Assembly (NCBI RefSeq): GCF_963966145.1
Contig: NC_091047.1
Span: forward strand, 30,814,001-30,878,000
Direction of reading: 5' to 3'
Source of the DNA: Tenebrio molitor
Taxonomy: Eukaryota; Arthropoda; Insecta; Coleoptera; Tenebrionidae
Length of the DNA: 64,000 nucleotides
Below are positions 43,814 to 55,224 of this stretch, one piece after another. Every line of letters starts with the position of its first letter. Position 1 is the first letter of the stretch. The notes beneath the pieces were generated by a model, which had not been told where the DNA came from, searched no databases, and saw nothing but the letters and a program-made list of their open reading frames with translations. A program made the translations under genes and the position numbers.

Positions 43814-44621
43814 ACCTCCTGTGATGGAAACTTTGCAAATACGCACTGTTCACGTCACATGAAACTTTATTTTTACAGCGACTGGGCGACGGTATATAAC
43901 ATAATAACTTTTTCAAGGTCATCGAAAAGACCAAAAAGAAAATATCAGCAGAAATCTTTTTTAAAACACTAATTGACTAATTTCATTTGGGTGTTTCCAG
44001 ACTTTTTGAACAGACTATGTAGTTATATTTTATATTCCATTAAATTTTTAAAATTTGTAATAAAGTATAATCGTCAAGGACAATGATTATTAAAAATTAT
44101 ATTTGTTACAGTCTTGTAATGTGGTGACTTTAAACGTCATAATATTCACATCTAGCTTTCAGATGTGTTTAGCTTCATCCTTTTGGCGAGAATTAAGATA
44201 TAATTAAACTTACTTAATCAAAACAAAGTTAGAAATAAGTTTGTACAAACTGGAGCCTGTAAATCTTGGTGATCACAAACTTCCTTAAACAAATCTCAAT
44301 TTAGGACACAAAAAACCGATGATAATAGCATCCCTCTGAAACAACACTTGTGTTATTTTAATTTCCACTCACCAAGCAGCTAATTAAAGTGCCCGTAATT
44401 GATGTGGATATCGAATAGTTATAACCCCAACTAATAGAATATGGTCTTGATTTCCCACTGATAATAATAATTGATTGACAAATTGAGTAGTAATAGATCG
44501 ATTAAAAGTGCAGTGAAAAAAAAAAAATAATTTGTGCTTATCTGTTATGCGTTAGGTTATATTAAATTCAAAAGTCCATATTTTTAGAAGAGTCATTAAA
44601 TTAAACAATTATTACTATGTA

Positions 44622-44841
44622 CGGTTGGCTTAAAAAAAACGGGAACTGTCAGAAAAAGTTCTGTTAGATTTTATTAAATTTTTATAGTTTGAAACGGCCT
44701 TTTAGAATTTAGGTTAAAAAATTGCACTTATGTGTCAGAAATACTACTGTCACACAATCACAAATTGACATAAATTGACAAATTAAATTTCCAATTCACA
44801 TTAGGTCAAATTTCATTTCCCGTTTGTTTTGAAGCCAACTG
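44622..44841. mobile_element. TA-flanked MITE (GTTGGCTT ends)
   Basis: CGGTTGGCTTAAAAAAAACG is mirrored by CGTTTGTTTTGAAGCCAACTG at the right with a few differences, and TA flanks both sides. It is 220 bp and noncoding. Confidence 0.78.
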
Positions 44842-44953
44842 TATTATTATTATATTCTGATCCACCACCCGGTGACACGATATTTACGCGGGATTAATTT
44901 ATCATTGCTGATATTATTGTCAAGTAATTACGTAGAGGAGTAATGATGAAATA

Positions 44954-45248
44954 CAAGGTGTTATTAAAATGCGTCGAGAATATTTAAACAGTGATAGAAC
45001 TCATCAAAACAAGTTACACTTTTATTTACCATTTTTTCAAAAAATCTTTCTAAACTCAGACAAAATTTTAATTAATTTGATCGTAAATTCTGGTACTCTG
45101 ACATTTGCTCTTCATTAGCGTAGACCATGGACCGGAATGAGGTGAATTTTGAATTTTTAAATACCCAATCTCAGATAGTGCAAATCGTTTTCAAATGTCT
45201 TCCTGGTTTACGGCTTAAAATATTTCCACGTAATTTGATTACACCCTG
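44954..45248. mobile_element. TA-flanked MITE (CAAGGTGTTAT ends)
   Basis: CAAGGTGTTATTAAAATGCG at the left is matched inverted by CGTAATTTGATTACACCCTG at the right, with TA on both sides. The CAGGGTGT-type tip is common among mariner/Tc MITEs. It is 295 bp. Confidence 0.75.
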
Positions 45249-45826
45249 TATACTTTGGCACTACAGTTGGATTTTTTATTAACATACCTCCAACGCACTT
45301 TTGAGTCCCAATGCAAAATGTAAAATTATTTTTTCTCCAACCGGCTTAAAAAAGTTACTTTTAATACCCTTTTCTGTCACTAAAGTTGATGTTTTATTAA
45401 CTGAACAAAAAAGTTGCGTCTTACTAAGACAACACTTTTACCTCCTAGGATTAAGTAGTTTTAATCCTAGGGTTAAAATTTTTTACTTGCAACTAATAGT
45501 TTAACACTTGATTTGAAGAAAACTAAATACATAAACAAAATAAAAGCAAAAACTGTTTGGTTACACGAATATTTCAATGAAACGTTCGATTTAAAATTTT
45601 GTACATTTTGTACATACCTATAGTAAATTCATTTTTGTAATGACGAACTAGAGTTACTAAATTTAGTAACTTTTGTCTTGTGAACACATCTTTTTACCGC
45701 GAATTTGGGCTTTTTTAAAAGTTAGGTTATGGGTCACGACATTTGTCCTGTCAAAACTGATCCCATCAAAGTATAGTGAAATTAAATGTGTTTAATTACC
45801 TATTTTGAAAAAAAAGCAAAGTTGCA

Positions 45827-46208
45827 CTAAACAAATACGAAAAGGCAGTTGAACGTAACAATGAAATAATTTTGCATCTTGCTACTCATCCTCGTCATCG
45901 GAATATTCAACCAAATTACCAATAATTGGGGATATGTCATAGATGCTAAAGTTTCCCATAAGCCTTGTCCTTGTCCTTCATTTAAAATTTTGTACATACT
46001 TCTGGGACTAAAGCCTATAAGGCACTTAGGGAGAGTTTTATTTACCGAAAAAACATCCGCCACTGCTTCTACAATTTTGTACTTTTCGTACTTACGTTTC
46101 CATTATCTCCATGAGTAATTTCTTTTATTTTGTATTTGTTGAAAGCCTTTAAAATGTGCTGCTTCGTCTGCTTGCGTATTGATGCTTTACTCCGTTTTGG
46201 AAATGCAT
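45827..46208 (-). pseudogene. Possible transposon helix-turn-helix ORF (frameshifted)
   Basis: Reading leftward from the ATG at 46208, a first frame gives MNAFPKRSKASIRKQTKQHI, then KAFNKYKIKEITHGDNGN. A second frame (46063-45827) gives VADVFSVNKTLPKCLIGFSP and then SMYKILNEGQGQG. The R-S-+YK-+L-EG pattern recalls the helix-turn-helix segment of a group of insect transposases or related orphan proteins, but I cannot name one. The frames would need a frameshift or a small intron to join. A 119-bp tandem duplication lies immediately upstream of the ATG. Confidence 0.28.
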
Positions 46209-46451
46209 TCATTTTGGCAGTGACAAAAATATGACAATTTAAATCATTGCCAACTGTCTAATCTTCATTTATTTTGTAAAAAAATCTAACAAAAAAAAAA
46301 GTTCCAGTTAGTTTGTCACTTATGCAATCATTTTGGCAGTGACAAAAATACTCGCAAAAATATGACAATTTAAATCATTGCCAACTGTCTAATCTTCATT
46401 TATTTTGTAAAAAAATCTAACAAAAAAAAGTTCCAGTTAGTTTGTCACTTA
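46204..46451. repeat. Two-copy tandem repeat, unit about 120 bp
   Basis: 46204-46322 and 46323-46451 are nearly identical (CATTTTGGCAGTGACAAAAA at the start and GTTCCAGTTAGTTTGTCACT at the end of each). The second unit carries a 12-base internal duplication and one run is shorter. High identity indicates a recent duplication. Confidence 0.9.
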
Positions 46452-46849
46452 TAATTACACAAGAGCTTTTTTTTGTCGAAGTAAACTTGACATTTCAATG
46501 AGAATTTTGTTGCCTGGCAATTTAACGAAAAAAACTGCCTCTGAAAAAATTACGAGTCCGTAGGACGAGTTATTTTTTCTGTTTTGTCGCTGGAAAAGTT
46601 AGGGCAAACTTTTTTCGCTGTCATAGTGACAAAAACACCGCTGCTTATGGGATTTTTAGTGCATGAATTAAATTGTCATTACAAAAATGAATGCATTATA
46701 TGAGGTTCTTGCTTTCCATGATATGGGTTCTTTATTTGGTTGGAGAAAAAATAGTATGTGTCTTTCGGATTAAGTGACTTTTTTGACTTGCAATTATTGT
46801 AGTAGCTTGCCTCGCTATGCAAACAAATTGCCCGTTAAAAAAAGTATAT

Positions 46850-47075
46850 GTTGTTCACGTTGAGTTGACAATTTCAAGGTCAAATAATTTAATTTTTCGC
46901 TCTGTAATTATGTTTTGTAAATAGTAACATGCAGATAAACACCGTACACGTTGGATTGAGCATTGCTAAATCGCATTATGTTGGTTAGCTGCATGTCACT
47001 ATTTACAAAACATAATTACAGAGCCAAAAAAATACATTATTTGACCTTGAAATTGTCAACTCAACGTGAACAACT
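46850..47075. repeat. Long near-perfect foldback
   Basis: Arms of about 85 bp (TTGTTCACGTTGAGTTGACA ... TTACAAAACATAATTACAGA) are almost fully complementary and flank a loop of about 55 bases. The low divergence suggests a young insertion or ongoing gene conversion between the arms. There are no coding bases. Confidence 0.85.
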
Positions 47076-47398
47076 TTTAATCCTAGTAACATAGTCTACT
47101 ATTTGGGCTTCCGTATTGTAAAACGTATGTGACAGTTGTCCATACATCAGCGTTTCTCGACCTGGGGGGCGTAGGAAAATTAAAGGGGGGGGGGAGGGGA
47201 GCTTATCGAAAAAAAGTAAGAAAACAACTATATCAATACTAAGTTAAAAACAAGTTTGATAATAATTATTAGTGACTCCCTCTGACCTTTCTTGCAGAGC
47301 AAAGTTTTTCGAAAGAAGGTTTCATATTAGAAATTGACACACTGAGTTCTTTTTGTCTTTTTGTCTTCAAAGCAGCCACCACAGGATGTTGAAAATAA

Positions 47399-47795
47399 TA
47401 GGGGTGTTAAGGTAACAAACTTTTCTGAAATGCACCGCTAGTTTAAATGAACAACTTTTCTTAGTGACATTTTTTCAATTTGCTTTTTTTATTACGCTAA
47501 ACTAAATTCGGTTTCCACTGTTTGAGAGCCACTGTTCGTATCTGTAAACACGTAATTGTTAATACCAAGCTAATAAAGATTTGTACAAAAAAGATTTGTA
47601 AAGGAAAATGCCATAGCTGCCGCCTTTATAATTTAGAATTCCGGTGGATCTCAAACAGTGGTTCTACAAATTGAAAAAATGATTACTAGAAAATTATAAC
47701 ACATACTAAAAAATGTTACTAAATAAAAGTTTTATTTTGTCTTTCTCCTTACACGGGAGAAGTTTGTTATCTTATACCCCAAACACCCTGTATAC
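47399..47795. mobile_element. Nested element inside the hAT copy
   Basis: GGGTGTTAAGGTAACAAACT near the left and AGTTTGTTATCTTATACCCC...ACACCCTG near the right are inverted relatives. An inner inverted pair (CCACTGTTTGAGAGCCAC and GGATCTCAAACAGTGG) suggests yet another layer. Boundaries are approximate. Confidence 0.5.
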
Positions 47796-47869
47796 GAAAT
47801 GTTCTTGTTTTCAGTGCAGAAAACTCATCATCCGCCCCTGCCCAAAATTCAAAGCGTGATTTATTACTA

Positions 47870-48390
47870 AATTGTTTTTTTCTTCGCCATTTGCCCTGAA
47901 GTCTGAAGATTTCTTTTTCGGCAGTTGAGAGATCTTCGGGAGTATTTTGAAATGGGTTCCTAAGCCACTCGTAACTTACTGCCCAGTAATCAACAAACTA
48001 CTTCTTAAAATTCTTTGCCAGCATGACTAGGTAAATGATTTTCATTGGTTACAAAAACAGCTTGCACATGTTGTTCTTCAGCCTTTTGACATTTTCATCC
48101 GCATTTGCAAAACATTTCTAGGTTTTTTGCTTTAAATTTCTACTCCACAATTATAATTTTCTACAAAAAGCATTAACTTGATCACTCGTATCCAACATAT
48201 GTAGGTATGTATGTTTGCTCTTGGACATGAAGTTTCAAGAGACATATTTAATTTCTCGAATATGTCGACCAAGTAGTAGAAATCATTTCGAAACTTTTCG
48301 GCTTCCGGTTCGTTTTCCTTTTCTATCTCTGAATGCATAAATACATTTCACAAATATCCCACGTGAAGACCATCTTGCCTTGCAACAAAA
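47870..48390 (-). pseudogene. hAT transposase C-terminal remnants (ZBED5/SCAND3-like)
   Basis: Antisense frames include WSSRGIFVKCIYAFRD, FRNDFYYLVDIFEKLNMSLE and, further along, WLRNPFQNTPEDLS. These correspond to the C-terminal region of hAT transposases related to vertebrate ZBED5/SCAND3-type proteins, where an LAYL-DIF--LN-LN--LQG block is followed by a W+-NPF segment. Multiple stops and frameshifts separate the pieces. The BED finger and the catalytic core are not recognised. Confidence 0.65.
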
Positions 48391-48806
48391 CAATGACGCT
48401 GAATATACTGCATTCATGATTTTACAAAGTGCAGTAAATAATCTTGATTTTAGGGGGGTGGGGGGGGGGGGGGGCACGATAAAAATTGTGGTTGAAAATT
48501 GGGTGGCAAAGACTAAAAGGTTGAGAAACGCTGCCATACATGAAAGATATCTTGATCTTTTTGAGCGGTTAGAGAATCAAAACGAAAACGAGCCACTTTT
48601 ATGAAGGTGAATATTTTTTTACTGGTATAATTTATTATAATAAATTGTTGTTATTGCAATATAGGAGACTGTTTTCTAAAAATTACTAACAATCTATTAT
48701 AATCTGTTTGTGATGCTTCCAGGAAAAAAATTAAATGCAAAAATGTGTATTGAAATTCTTCATTGTTCAGATGAAAATATTATAAAAAAGAAGCAAAAGT
48801 GCAAAA

Positions 48807-49690
48807 TTAATAATAGGTATGGGCTCTTCTAACCCCCAAAACTGCCGCAGAACGACGAGGCATACTTTCAATTAAATTTTGAATAACCTGAGGAGTTACC
48901 TCTTCCCATTCTTCCAGAAGGATTTCCTCGACGTCTTGAAGGTTCCCGAGTGGCTGACGTTCATTCAATTGCTGCCCAAGTGTGTCGCAGATATGTTCCA
49001 CTGCATTGAGGTCTGGACTGTATGGGGGTCAATTCGTTACCTGAATATTATGGGTATTGAGGAAATTTTGCACCACTTTGGCTACGTGTAGACGGGCATT
49101 ATCCTGCTACATAATGAGTTCTGGACCCATATTCTCTGCAAACATATGGTTCTAAAACATCGTATATGAACCTCCGAGCAGTCATAGACCCCTCACGAAT
49201 TACCACCAGCTCCGTGCGTCCATTCAATATTACCGTCTAAATACCGTTCCCCTGGGCTTCTCCACAATTGAACTCGTCCATCGATGTGATGCAAATAGAA
49301 TCTGGATTCGTCAGTGAAAAGCACGTTGCTCCACTGCTCCAAGCTCCAATCAACATGTTCTTCAGCGAGCAAATAACCTTTTTGCTCTGCGCTGATCAGG
49401 GCTTAAAGGAGGTACGTTAGCTGGTCTTCTCGAGTTAAACTCACGTTCATGAAGCCTATTCGGTGTTCTTTGGGTACTAATTCTGGTTTCTGTCGTCTCT
49501 ACCAGCTCATTCTGGAACGTTGCAGCAGAACTCGCGCGTACTCTGGTGGCCCAAAGCCTTATCAAACGGTCTTCTCTCTAGAATGTTGCCCTTCCACGAG
49601 GCGGATAAGGTTGCCTTCTAACAATACCATGGATTAGATACCTTATTCAGGCCCTATTTATGGCAGCGCGAATAACATTTAAGATTCGGG
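48807..49690 (-). pseudogene. Tc1-type DD34E transposase relic
   Basis: The antisense strand gives an N-terminal helix-turn-helix part (49565-49362; ending TPNRLHEREFNSRRPANVPP). Further on come LFTDESRF with the first Asp, QDNAR preceded by a stop, and PDLNAVEHICDTLGQQLNER with the final Glu. The C-terminus (49001-48807) includes IQNLIESMPRRSAAVLGVRR. The order and spacing fit Tc1 transposases, which cut and paste at TA. Frameshifts and stops make it dead. AAAAGTGCAAAATT at 48794 and its complement near 49767 may mark the ends. Confidence 0.82.
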
Positions 49691-50198
49691 ATAGTTGTCG
49701 CCTTGAGTGGCCCCCTTCAATTAGAGCAATCTGAAAAAATGCATAAAAGCATTTATCACTTTGTAAAATTTTGCACTTTTTGGGTTTTATGGCTTCAATA
49801 CATCAACTGTTGATAAGATAAATGTTTTTGATCCAAATCTCTATTCTTGACATTGTTTACTAAGTGGACACAAAATTTTACCGTATTTTGTATCAGAAAT
49901 AAAATTTAACACAATAAAGAAGTGGCTCTTTCTTCGTTTTGATTAGTGTATTTAAGATAGAAACTATCCTCATCAATTTTACCATAATTAAATTTTTCTA
50001 CTTCGATGTAGTAACAATGAGCATTGTGTGACACCGAAAACAGTTTCACAAAGATCAATTTTATAGCATCGTTTCTAGTGATAATTGAATTTGGGGTTGG
50101 TATTGAAAGTAAATTTTAGTGTTAAACGTGATGTTATTTGAACCTGAATCCATGTTTTGGATCAAAATAAACTATTAAGGGCAGACCATTTAAAATTT

Positions 50199-50402
50199 AA
50201 TTCTCATATATAATATACCAAGGGACAGATATATTGCCGGAAATTTTTTCGAGCAGTCCTCACACACGAGTGTTTGTAGCAAGAAAATTACACGAGGGCG
50301 CTAGCCCGAGGGTAATTTTGAGCGACAAACACGAGTGTTGGACTGCAAGAAAAAAATTTCTGGCGATATATATCTGTCCCGAGGTATATTCGGATGAGAA
50401 TC
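50199..50402. repeat. Foldback hairpin with CG-rich centre (7)
   Basis: Arms of about 90 bp run from ATTCTCATATATAATATACC and GGGACAGATATATTGCCGG through AAATTTTTTC to TGTTTGT, and pair with the right side. The centre is CACGAGGGCGCTAGCCCGAG. The motif CACGAGTG lies midway in both arms. It is the largest member of the class here. Confidence 0.85.
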
Positions 50403-50670
50403 GCCCGAATTTTTTTTTCCCTAGGTCAATTATATCGGAAATTTTCCCTAGGGAAAATTTCCGCTTAATTAAATTGTGATTGGTTGCTATTCAAACAATT
50501 CGGAGTTGTGATTTGTCAATATAAATCATGTGACATTTGAGGGCGATTCTCAATGAAATGACATTGCTTCGTCAATACCAACCCAATTCCATTAAAATAA
50601 AAGTCACTAGATAATAGTTTTATACAAAAAAAAAAAAAAAAATAACGAAGCCGAAGTAGAAAAAATAGCA

Positions 50671-50790
50671 TGTTACACTCGTTGCATAAGATATGTTGTC
50701 GAACTCATTCCTTTAGAACACTCCTCACTACGTTCGTCGTGTTCTAAACCCTCTCGTTCGACAATAGACTGTCTTGTACAACTCGTATAA
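50671..50790. repeat. Foldback hairpin with CG-rich centre (8)
   Basis: TGTTGTCGAAC and TTTAGAACAC pair with GTGTTCTAAA and GTTCGACAAT. The centre is TCCTCACTACGTTCGTC. The outer arms (GTTACACTCGTTGCATAAG and CTTGTACAACTCGTATAAC) pair imperfectly. Confidence 0.72.
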
Positions 50791-50842
50791 CTATATACCA
50801 TTATGTAACAAAATACATGTTACCTAATAGTATATTATAATA

Positions 50843-51593
50843 CAGGTGTCCCCAAAAAAGAAGACGAGTCCATAACTCCGTTGTTTATCGGAAGATTTTA
50901 ATTATCTGTACAACAAATTAAAAGGTTGTTAATAGGCTACAAAACGGCCTAATAAATTCAAGTATAGCCCCATGGGCTTCAAGGGTAAGCTGTCAAAAGA
51001 TTTTTTTTCAAATGAGATTACATATTTTTTTTAATAATTATTTTAATTTAATAATTCTGATAGATATTTTTATTCTGAAAACAACAATGTATCACAAGTA
51101 TACACTTAAATACCAAAAATTCACAAAAAAAATAGTAAAAAAACGCTACTATCGTCTATGTTCCATTTTGCGCTAAACATTGGCGGCATATCTGCGCAAT
51201 CCCACATGTTATTATTTGTCATTTGTTTTTCCAGCTACCTTAATTTGGTTATTACATTGTAACGCAATGCATTTTGATAGCTTTTAACTTAGTGCTCGTC
51301 ATTTGTTTCAAAAGTTAGTGTTATTTTTTTTTATGTGAAGTTATACTTGTGATACATTGTTGTTTTCAGAATTAAAATCTCTATCAGAATTACTAAAAAA
51401 AAGTATGTAATCTCATTTGAAAAAAAAAATATTTTGACAGTTTAGTCTTGAAGCCCTTGGAGCTATACATGAATTTATTAAGCCGTTTTGTAGTCTATTA
51501 ACAACCATTTAATTTGGTGTATAGATAATTAAAATCGTCCGATAAATAAGGGAGCTATGGACTCGTCTTTTTTTTTTGGGGACACTCTGTATA
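50843..51593. mobile_element. Long-arm MITE with GTGTCCCC ends
   Basis: CAGGTGTCCCCAAAAAAGAA at the left and its complement ending GGGGACACTCTG at the right lie next to TA. The arms extend about 260 bp (including TTGTTAATAGGCTACAAAAC and AGTATCACAAG-type segments) around a 230-bp centre with no coding content. Confidence 0.85.
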
Positions 51594-52907
51594 AGTAATA
51601 AAATTAATGTGTTTTTATCACTAGTCGTAAGTGTGTCCAACGAGGCTTGCTATTTTTTGCAATTTTGAATTAAAGTAGAAGAAATCGAACCCACAATATT
51701 TTGAAATAAATTTCTTGACAAATTTTATCATATGCTGTCATGTTTTTTGGCTTCTATAGTAACCAACTTTTCGACATACGATCTCGAACGAGTTTAATAC
51801 AACGTTTTTTTGTTCGACGACCCCTTAAAGGCTCCAAAAACGTCGTATTCCAATAATATACTGTTTAAAAATAATTCTCGACTTAATAAAAAAAAGATTA
51901 AACTCAAATTTTAAAATCGCCACACTGCCATGTATTGTACGTCTTAAAACTGTAAAATGATGCTACATATGACTAGCACTAGACTGTCGCCAACAATTTT
52001 GGAAACAGAAACCTCGGCTATAAAAATTGTACCTCGGCTGAAACTCCAGTGAATATTACTACCCCCACTGATTCTTGCAGCAGAAACTATCACCATATCC
52101 AATCTAAGTATGTACATACCTATATGGATTATGACAGGATTCTTAACCCCCTGGGTTGGCCAAGGCCAACTCGGACTCTGAAATTAGGGACCGCCCGTGG
52201 CATTGGCCCAACAGGTTTGTCTTCGCCCAAGCATCTTAATAAGTATTTCTACTTAACTATTTTAATTAATAGAGCAACTACGCAGGATTTAAATAGGATT
52301 GTGATCGAGAGCTTTCCTCTCTTAATCATCTACGCCAGTTCAGTTAAAGTTTATTTAATTTAATCTCTTGTTAAAAGCATATTGCCAGGAAGTGGGGAAA
52401 CGTCTTCTGACTGAAGATAAAAGCGCAACTGCACCTAATTGGTGTAATTTTCTTTTCGTGTAGATAAGAACTAATTTATTCTAAAAAATTCCACCCCTTT
52501 GTCGGGAGAGTGCAAATGGAACTAAAACTGTGCACAGACAAAAGAATTTTCCCTGAAAATTCATATTTTTAACAGGTGAAATAAACACGTTGCTGCATAT
52601 TCCAGATTTCATGACTAACCTGCAGAAAAAAGGTTTCTCACACACTTTCATCATGCGCCGTCACAAAGAAAAGCAATTGAATACATCACTTCGATGCTTC
52701 TCATTGTTAGAGGACTGTAACAAAACTCTCCAACAAGAACGAACATACAAAGAAATTTATACTCGCGAGAGAATTTTTTCATTATATTGTTGAGAATTTT
52801 TAGGTGCGGGCTATTCAATGATTTATGTTGGAAACAAATCCTGAACGGTGCGGCGGTACTGGGATGAAAGCAGCAAATAATTTTGTTTACTTCATATTTT
52901 TAATATC
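51594..52907. other. Noncoding stretch with a broken hairpin
   Basis: A weak inverted pair around AATACAACGTTTTTTTG (51798) and CAAAAACGTCGTATT (51837) resembles the CG-centred hairpin class. A less AT-rich patch lies at 52140-52230. The 104-residue frame at 52049-52363 has no domain that I recognise. Confidence 0.4.
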
Positions 52908-53083
52908 GTGCGTTCATTTAAATTTATCCTCAACGTAGGCATTAAAGACTCGATTGTGAACGCACTACATGGATAACCGATCACGGATCAGCTGTTTAAA
53001 TCTTACGTTTTTACATGAGCGGTGCGTTCTCAATCGACTCTCCAACGCCAATTTTGAGGATACATTTAATTGACCGCACGATA
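52908..53083 (+). mobile_element. MITE family C, copy 2
   Basis: GTGCGTTCATTTAAATTTAT and TGAACGCAC form the left half; GGTGCGTTCTCAATCGACTC to ACCGCACG form the inverted right half. The reverse complement aligns with 2838-3010 through the whole centre (GATCAGCTGTTTAAATCTTA). Confidence 0.8.
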
Positions 53084-53666
53084 TGTATGTACAAGGGCGG
53101 CGTAAGAACGCTGACTCGCATTTCCGCAACTTTTAATGAAAGAGTTCGGCTTTATGGCCTTAATCATGTGCGGCGATTCAGTTAGGGATTATTAGGCCTG
53201 ACGTTTCCAAAACACACATGTCCTGTTAAGCGGCGTATGTGCCTGGAAATTTAATTATTATTCGTGTCTCACCCATCCGCTTTGTTATGGTGGTCAAAAA
53301 TTCGTGTGAATAGAATGAAAACAAAAACAGATGAGGGTTGAGAGATTATCGTTATCGGTTGTATTTTCCGGGTTAAAATATCAAATCAAATATTTTTTAG
53401 GCACCCTTAATGAAAAAGGTAATTTTATGGACTCCCATGCGGACGAGAAGTAGCTCTTTTTCGGACACACTTTTTCGGAAGTACTTTTCTGACCATAGAC
53501 CGTGGCGCCATCTGTAGATCTGTTTAGTAAGTTAACAACGAAACCGACAAAACCGAGTAAACCGACTGAAAACAAATATTTGACAGTTAAATTTAATCAA
53601 AGTATGTATCCATTTGAAAAATGTAGGTACAAAATAAATTTGTAATTTTTCCTTTTGCTTTGTAGT

Positions 53667-53815
53667 TCGTGCGGTCGCCTAAAGAACGTAATGTGCACCT
53701 CGGCCACAAAGTGCCTTTTGTCCTCGCCTGTTCTCAAGTCTCGGCTGCGCCTCGACTAGAAAACCCAGACTCGAGCGAAAAAGATGCACTTTTTGGCCTT
53801 GATACACAAATAACT
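53667..53815. repeat. Foldback hairpin with CG-rich centre (9)
   Basis: GTGCACCTCGGCCACAAAGT and similar blocks pair imperfectly with GCACTTTTTGGCC and flanks. The centre contains CTCGGCTGCGCCTCGAC. This is an older, more diverged member of the class. Confidence 0.6.
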
Positions 53816-54009
53816 ATTTTGGAAATCTATTGTGTTCAATAATTTTGGCAGATAAGTATAAAACGAAGTACAAATCATACCTAATACCAATTATGTACGA
53901 AGATAAGGGGCGGCTGTGACTTTCACAGTGTCAGATTTTTTGTATCTTTGCTAACTTTAGTTAATAAACGTCAAACAACTGTCACTATTAATCAAATTTT
54001 AACGCAAAA

Positions 54010-54138
54010 ATGGTTTTTACTTTAGAACCTCAAAGATTCATCATTGAATCTTATTTTCGTAATGGTGTTTTCAATAACGGAGAATGGACACACAGTGCTG
54101 TTGCCTGTTTGGCCGAGTTTCGGCAAAATAGAAGATAA
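54010..54138 (+). pseudogene. Transposase helix-turn-helix N-terminus
   Basis: A 42-codon frame reads MVFTLEPQRFIIESYFRNGV, then NNGEWTHSAVACLAEFRQN and a stop. It is the N-terminal DUF4817-like region of a mariner-type transposase (MVFT-EQ--FI+ESYFR-G pattern). The following bases read NVTQQIENRTCFYLNRVYPL, reminiscent of the C-terminal end of the same protein. The middle of the gene therefore seems to have been deleted. Confidence 0.6.
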
Positions 54139-54260
54139 AAAAAGGGTTGGGAAATGCCATAGCAAATGTTACTCAACAAATTGAAAATAGAACTTGTTTT
54201 TATTTAAATAGAGTTTATCCTCTACGTCCAAAATATCAGGGGTTTCTTTGATCTAAATAA

Positions 54261-55224
54261 TTGTTGATCGCACGGTATATTAGTTGGCATGGGTGGCATC
54301 AGAGTAAGGCCTCACTAACTCGCAATATGGCCATTGACCGGAGCTGGACAATGAATGTTGCATACTTCCAAGATGCGCTCCGCGTGTTGGAAAATCCGAT
54401 TTCTTCGACTATAAAGTCTGCGAGAACGGACGCTTCCTGCAACAGCTTTGAGTAGGAGACTGGCAGATGTTCATAGTACCGTGATTTCATCCGATACTGT
54501 ATTAAGAAGGTTGAGGGAACACAATTTAACATCTCATCCACCTGCTACTGGCCCTAGGTTGAACGCAGAGCATCGCAGGCAGCGGTTGGAATTTGCGCGA
54601 ACGCATGCCGACTGGGGTTTGGACGAATGGCGCCGGGTTCTCTTTACAGATGAATCGCGTTTCACGCGGTATTCACCTGATCGTCGCCAAAGAGTGTTGA
54701 GACGACCGGAAGAACGCTGTGCTCAATGTTGCTTTGCGTCTAGAGTACCCTTTGGTGGTGGAGGTGTGATGATATGGGGAGGCATTTCTTTGGTAGCTTG
54801 TACGGCTCTTGTAACTTTGCGGAAAGATAGCATTAACCCTGACAGGTACATCCGTGAGTGTTTAGAAGAGCATGTGGTACCTTTTTCGCCATTTGTAGGA
54901 GTAGATTTTCTCCTAATGCACGACAATGCGTGACCGCACGTGGCCCGATCACGCGACAGTATCTTCATTATGTTGGTATTCAGGTATTACGGTGGCCACC
55001 CATGAGCCCCGACTTAAACCCCATTGAGCATCTATGGGACAACCTAGGCAGAAGCATTAGACTGAACTAGGTATGGCGAGTTCCATACAGTAGTTCAACT
55101 GGAACAGGCGCTACTGCATGAATGGGAGATGATACTCCAGGATGAGATTCTGGCTTTGATTACAAGTATGCCAGGACGACTAAGAGCTGTCATTCAAGCT
55201 CGAGGAGGAAATACTCGATATTGA
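54261..55224 (+). pseudogene. Tc1-type DD34E transposase, second relic
   Basis: The best open part (54448-54933) reads SRRLADVHSTVISSDTVLRR, then LTSHPPATGPRLNAEHRRQR, then WRRVLFTDESRFTRYSPDRR with the first catalytic Asp. VMIWGGIS follows, and LLMHDNA with the second Asp. A TGA then interrupts what should be DNARPHVAR. A frame change leads to WPPMSPDLNPIEHLWDNLGR with the final Glu, then a further shift, and MPGRLRAVIQARGGNTRY with a stop at 55222. Asp-to-Glu spacing fits DD34E. The copy is younger than the one at 48807, with only about three lesions. TIRs were not located with confidence. Confidence 0.88.

Larger units (their letters stand above)
47148..48533 (-). mobile_element. hAT transposon relic with exact 8-bp target duplication
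   Basis: The termini are CAGCGTTTCTCGACCTGGGG and the inverted GGTTGAGAAACGCTG. The 8 bases CCATACAT occur exactly on both sides (47140-47147 and 48534-48541), the length expected for hAT insertions. Antisense remnants of the transposase C-terminus remain, along with G runs near 47183-47198 and 48452-48474. A further inverted-repeat element appears to be nested at about 47399-47795. Confidence 0.9.

Noticed and set aside
48452..48474. G-run as a possible regulatory quadruplex
   Set aside because: It is inside the decayed hAT copy, near its end, and is mirrored by a G-run at the other end, so it looks like a terminal feature or slippage.
52049..52363. A 104-residue + strand frame
   Set aside because: No domain, no codon bias I could recognise, and a degenerate repeat context.
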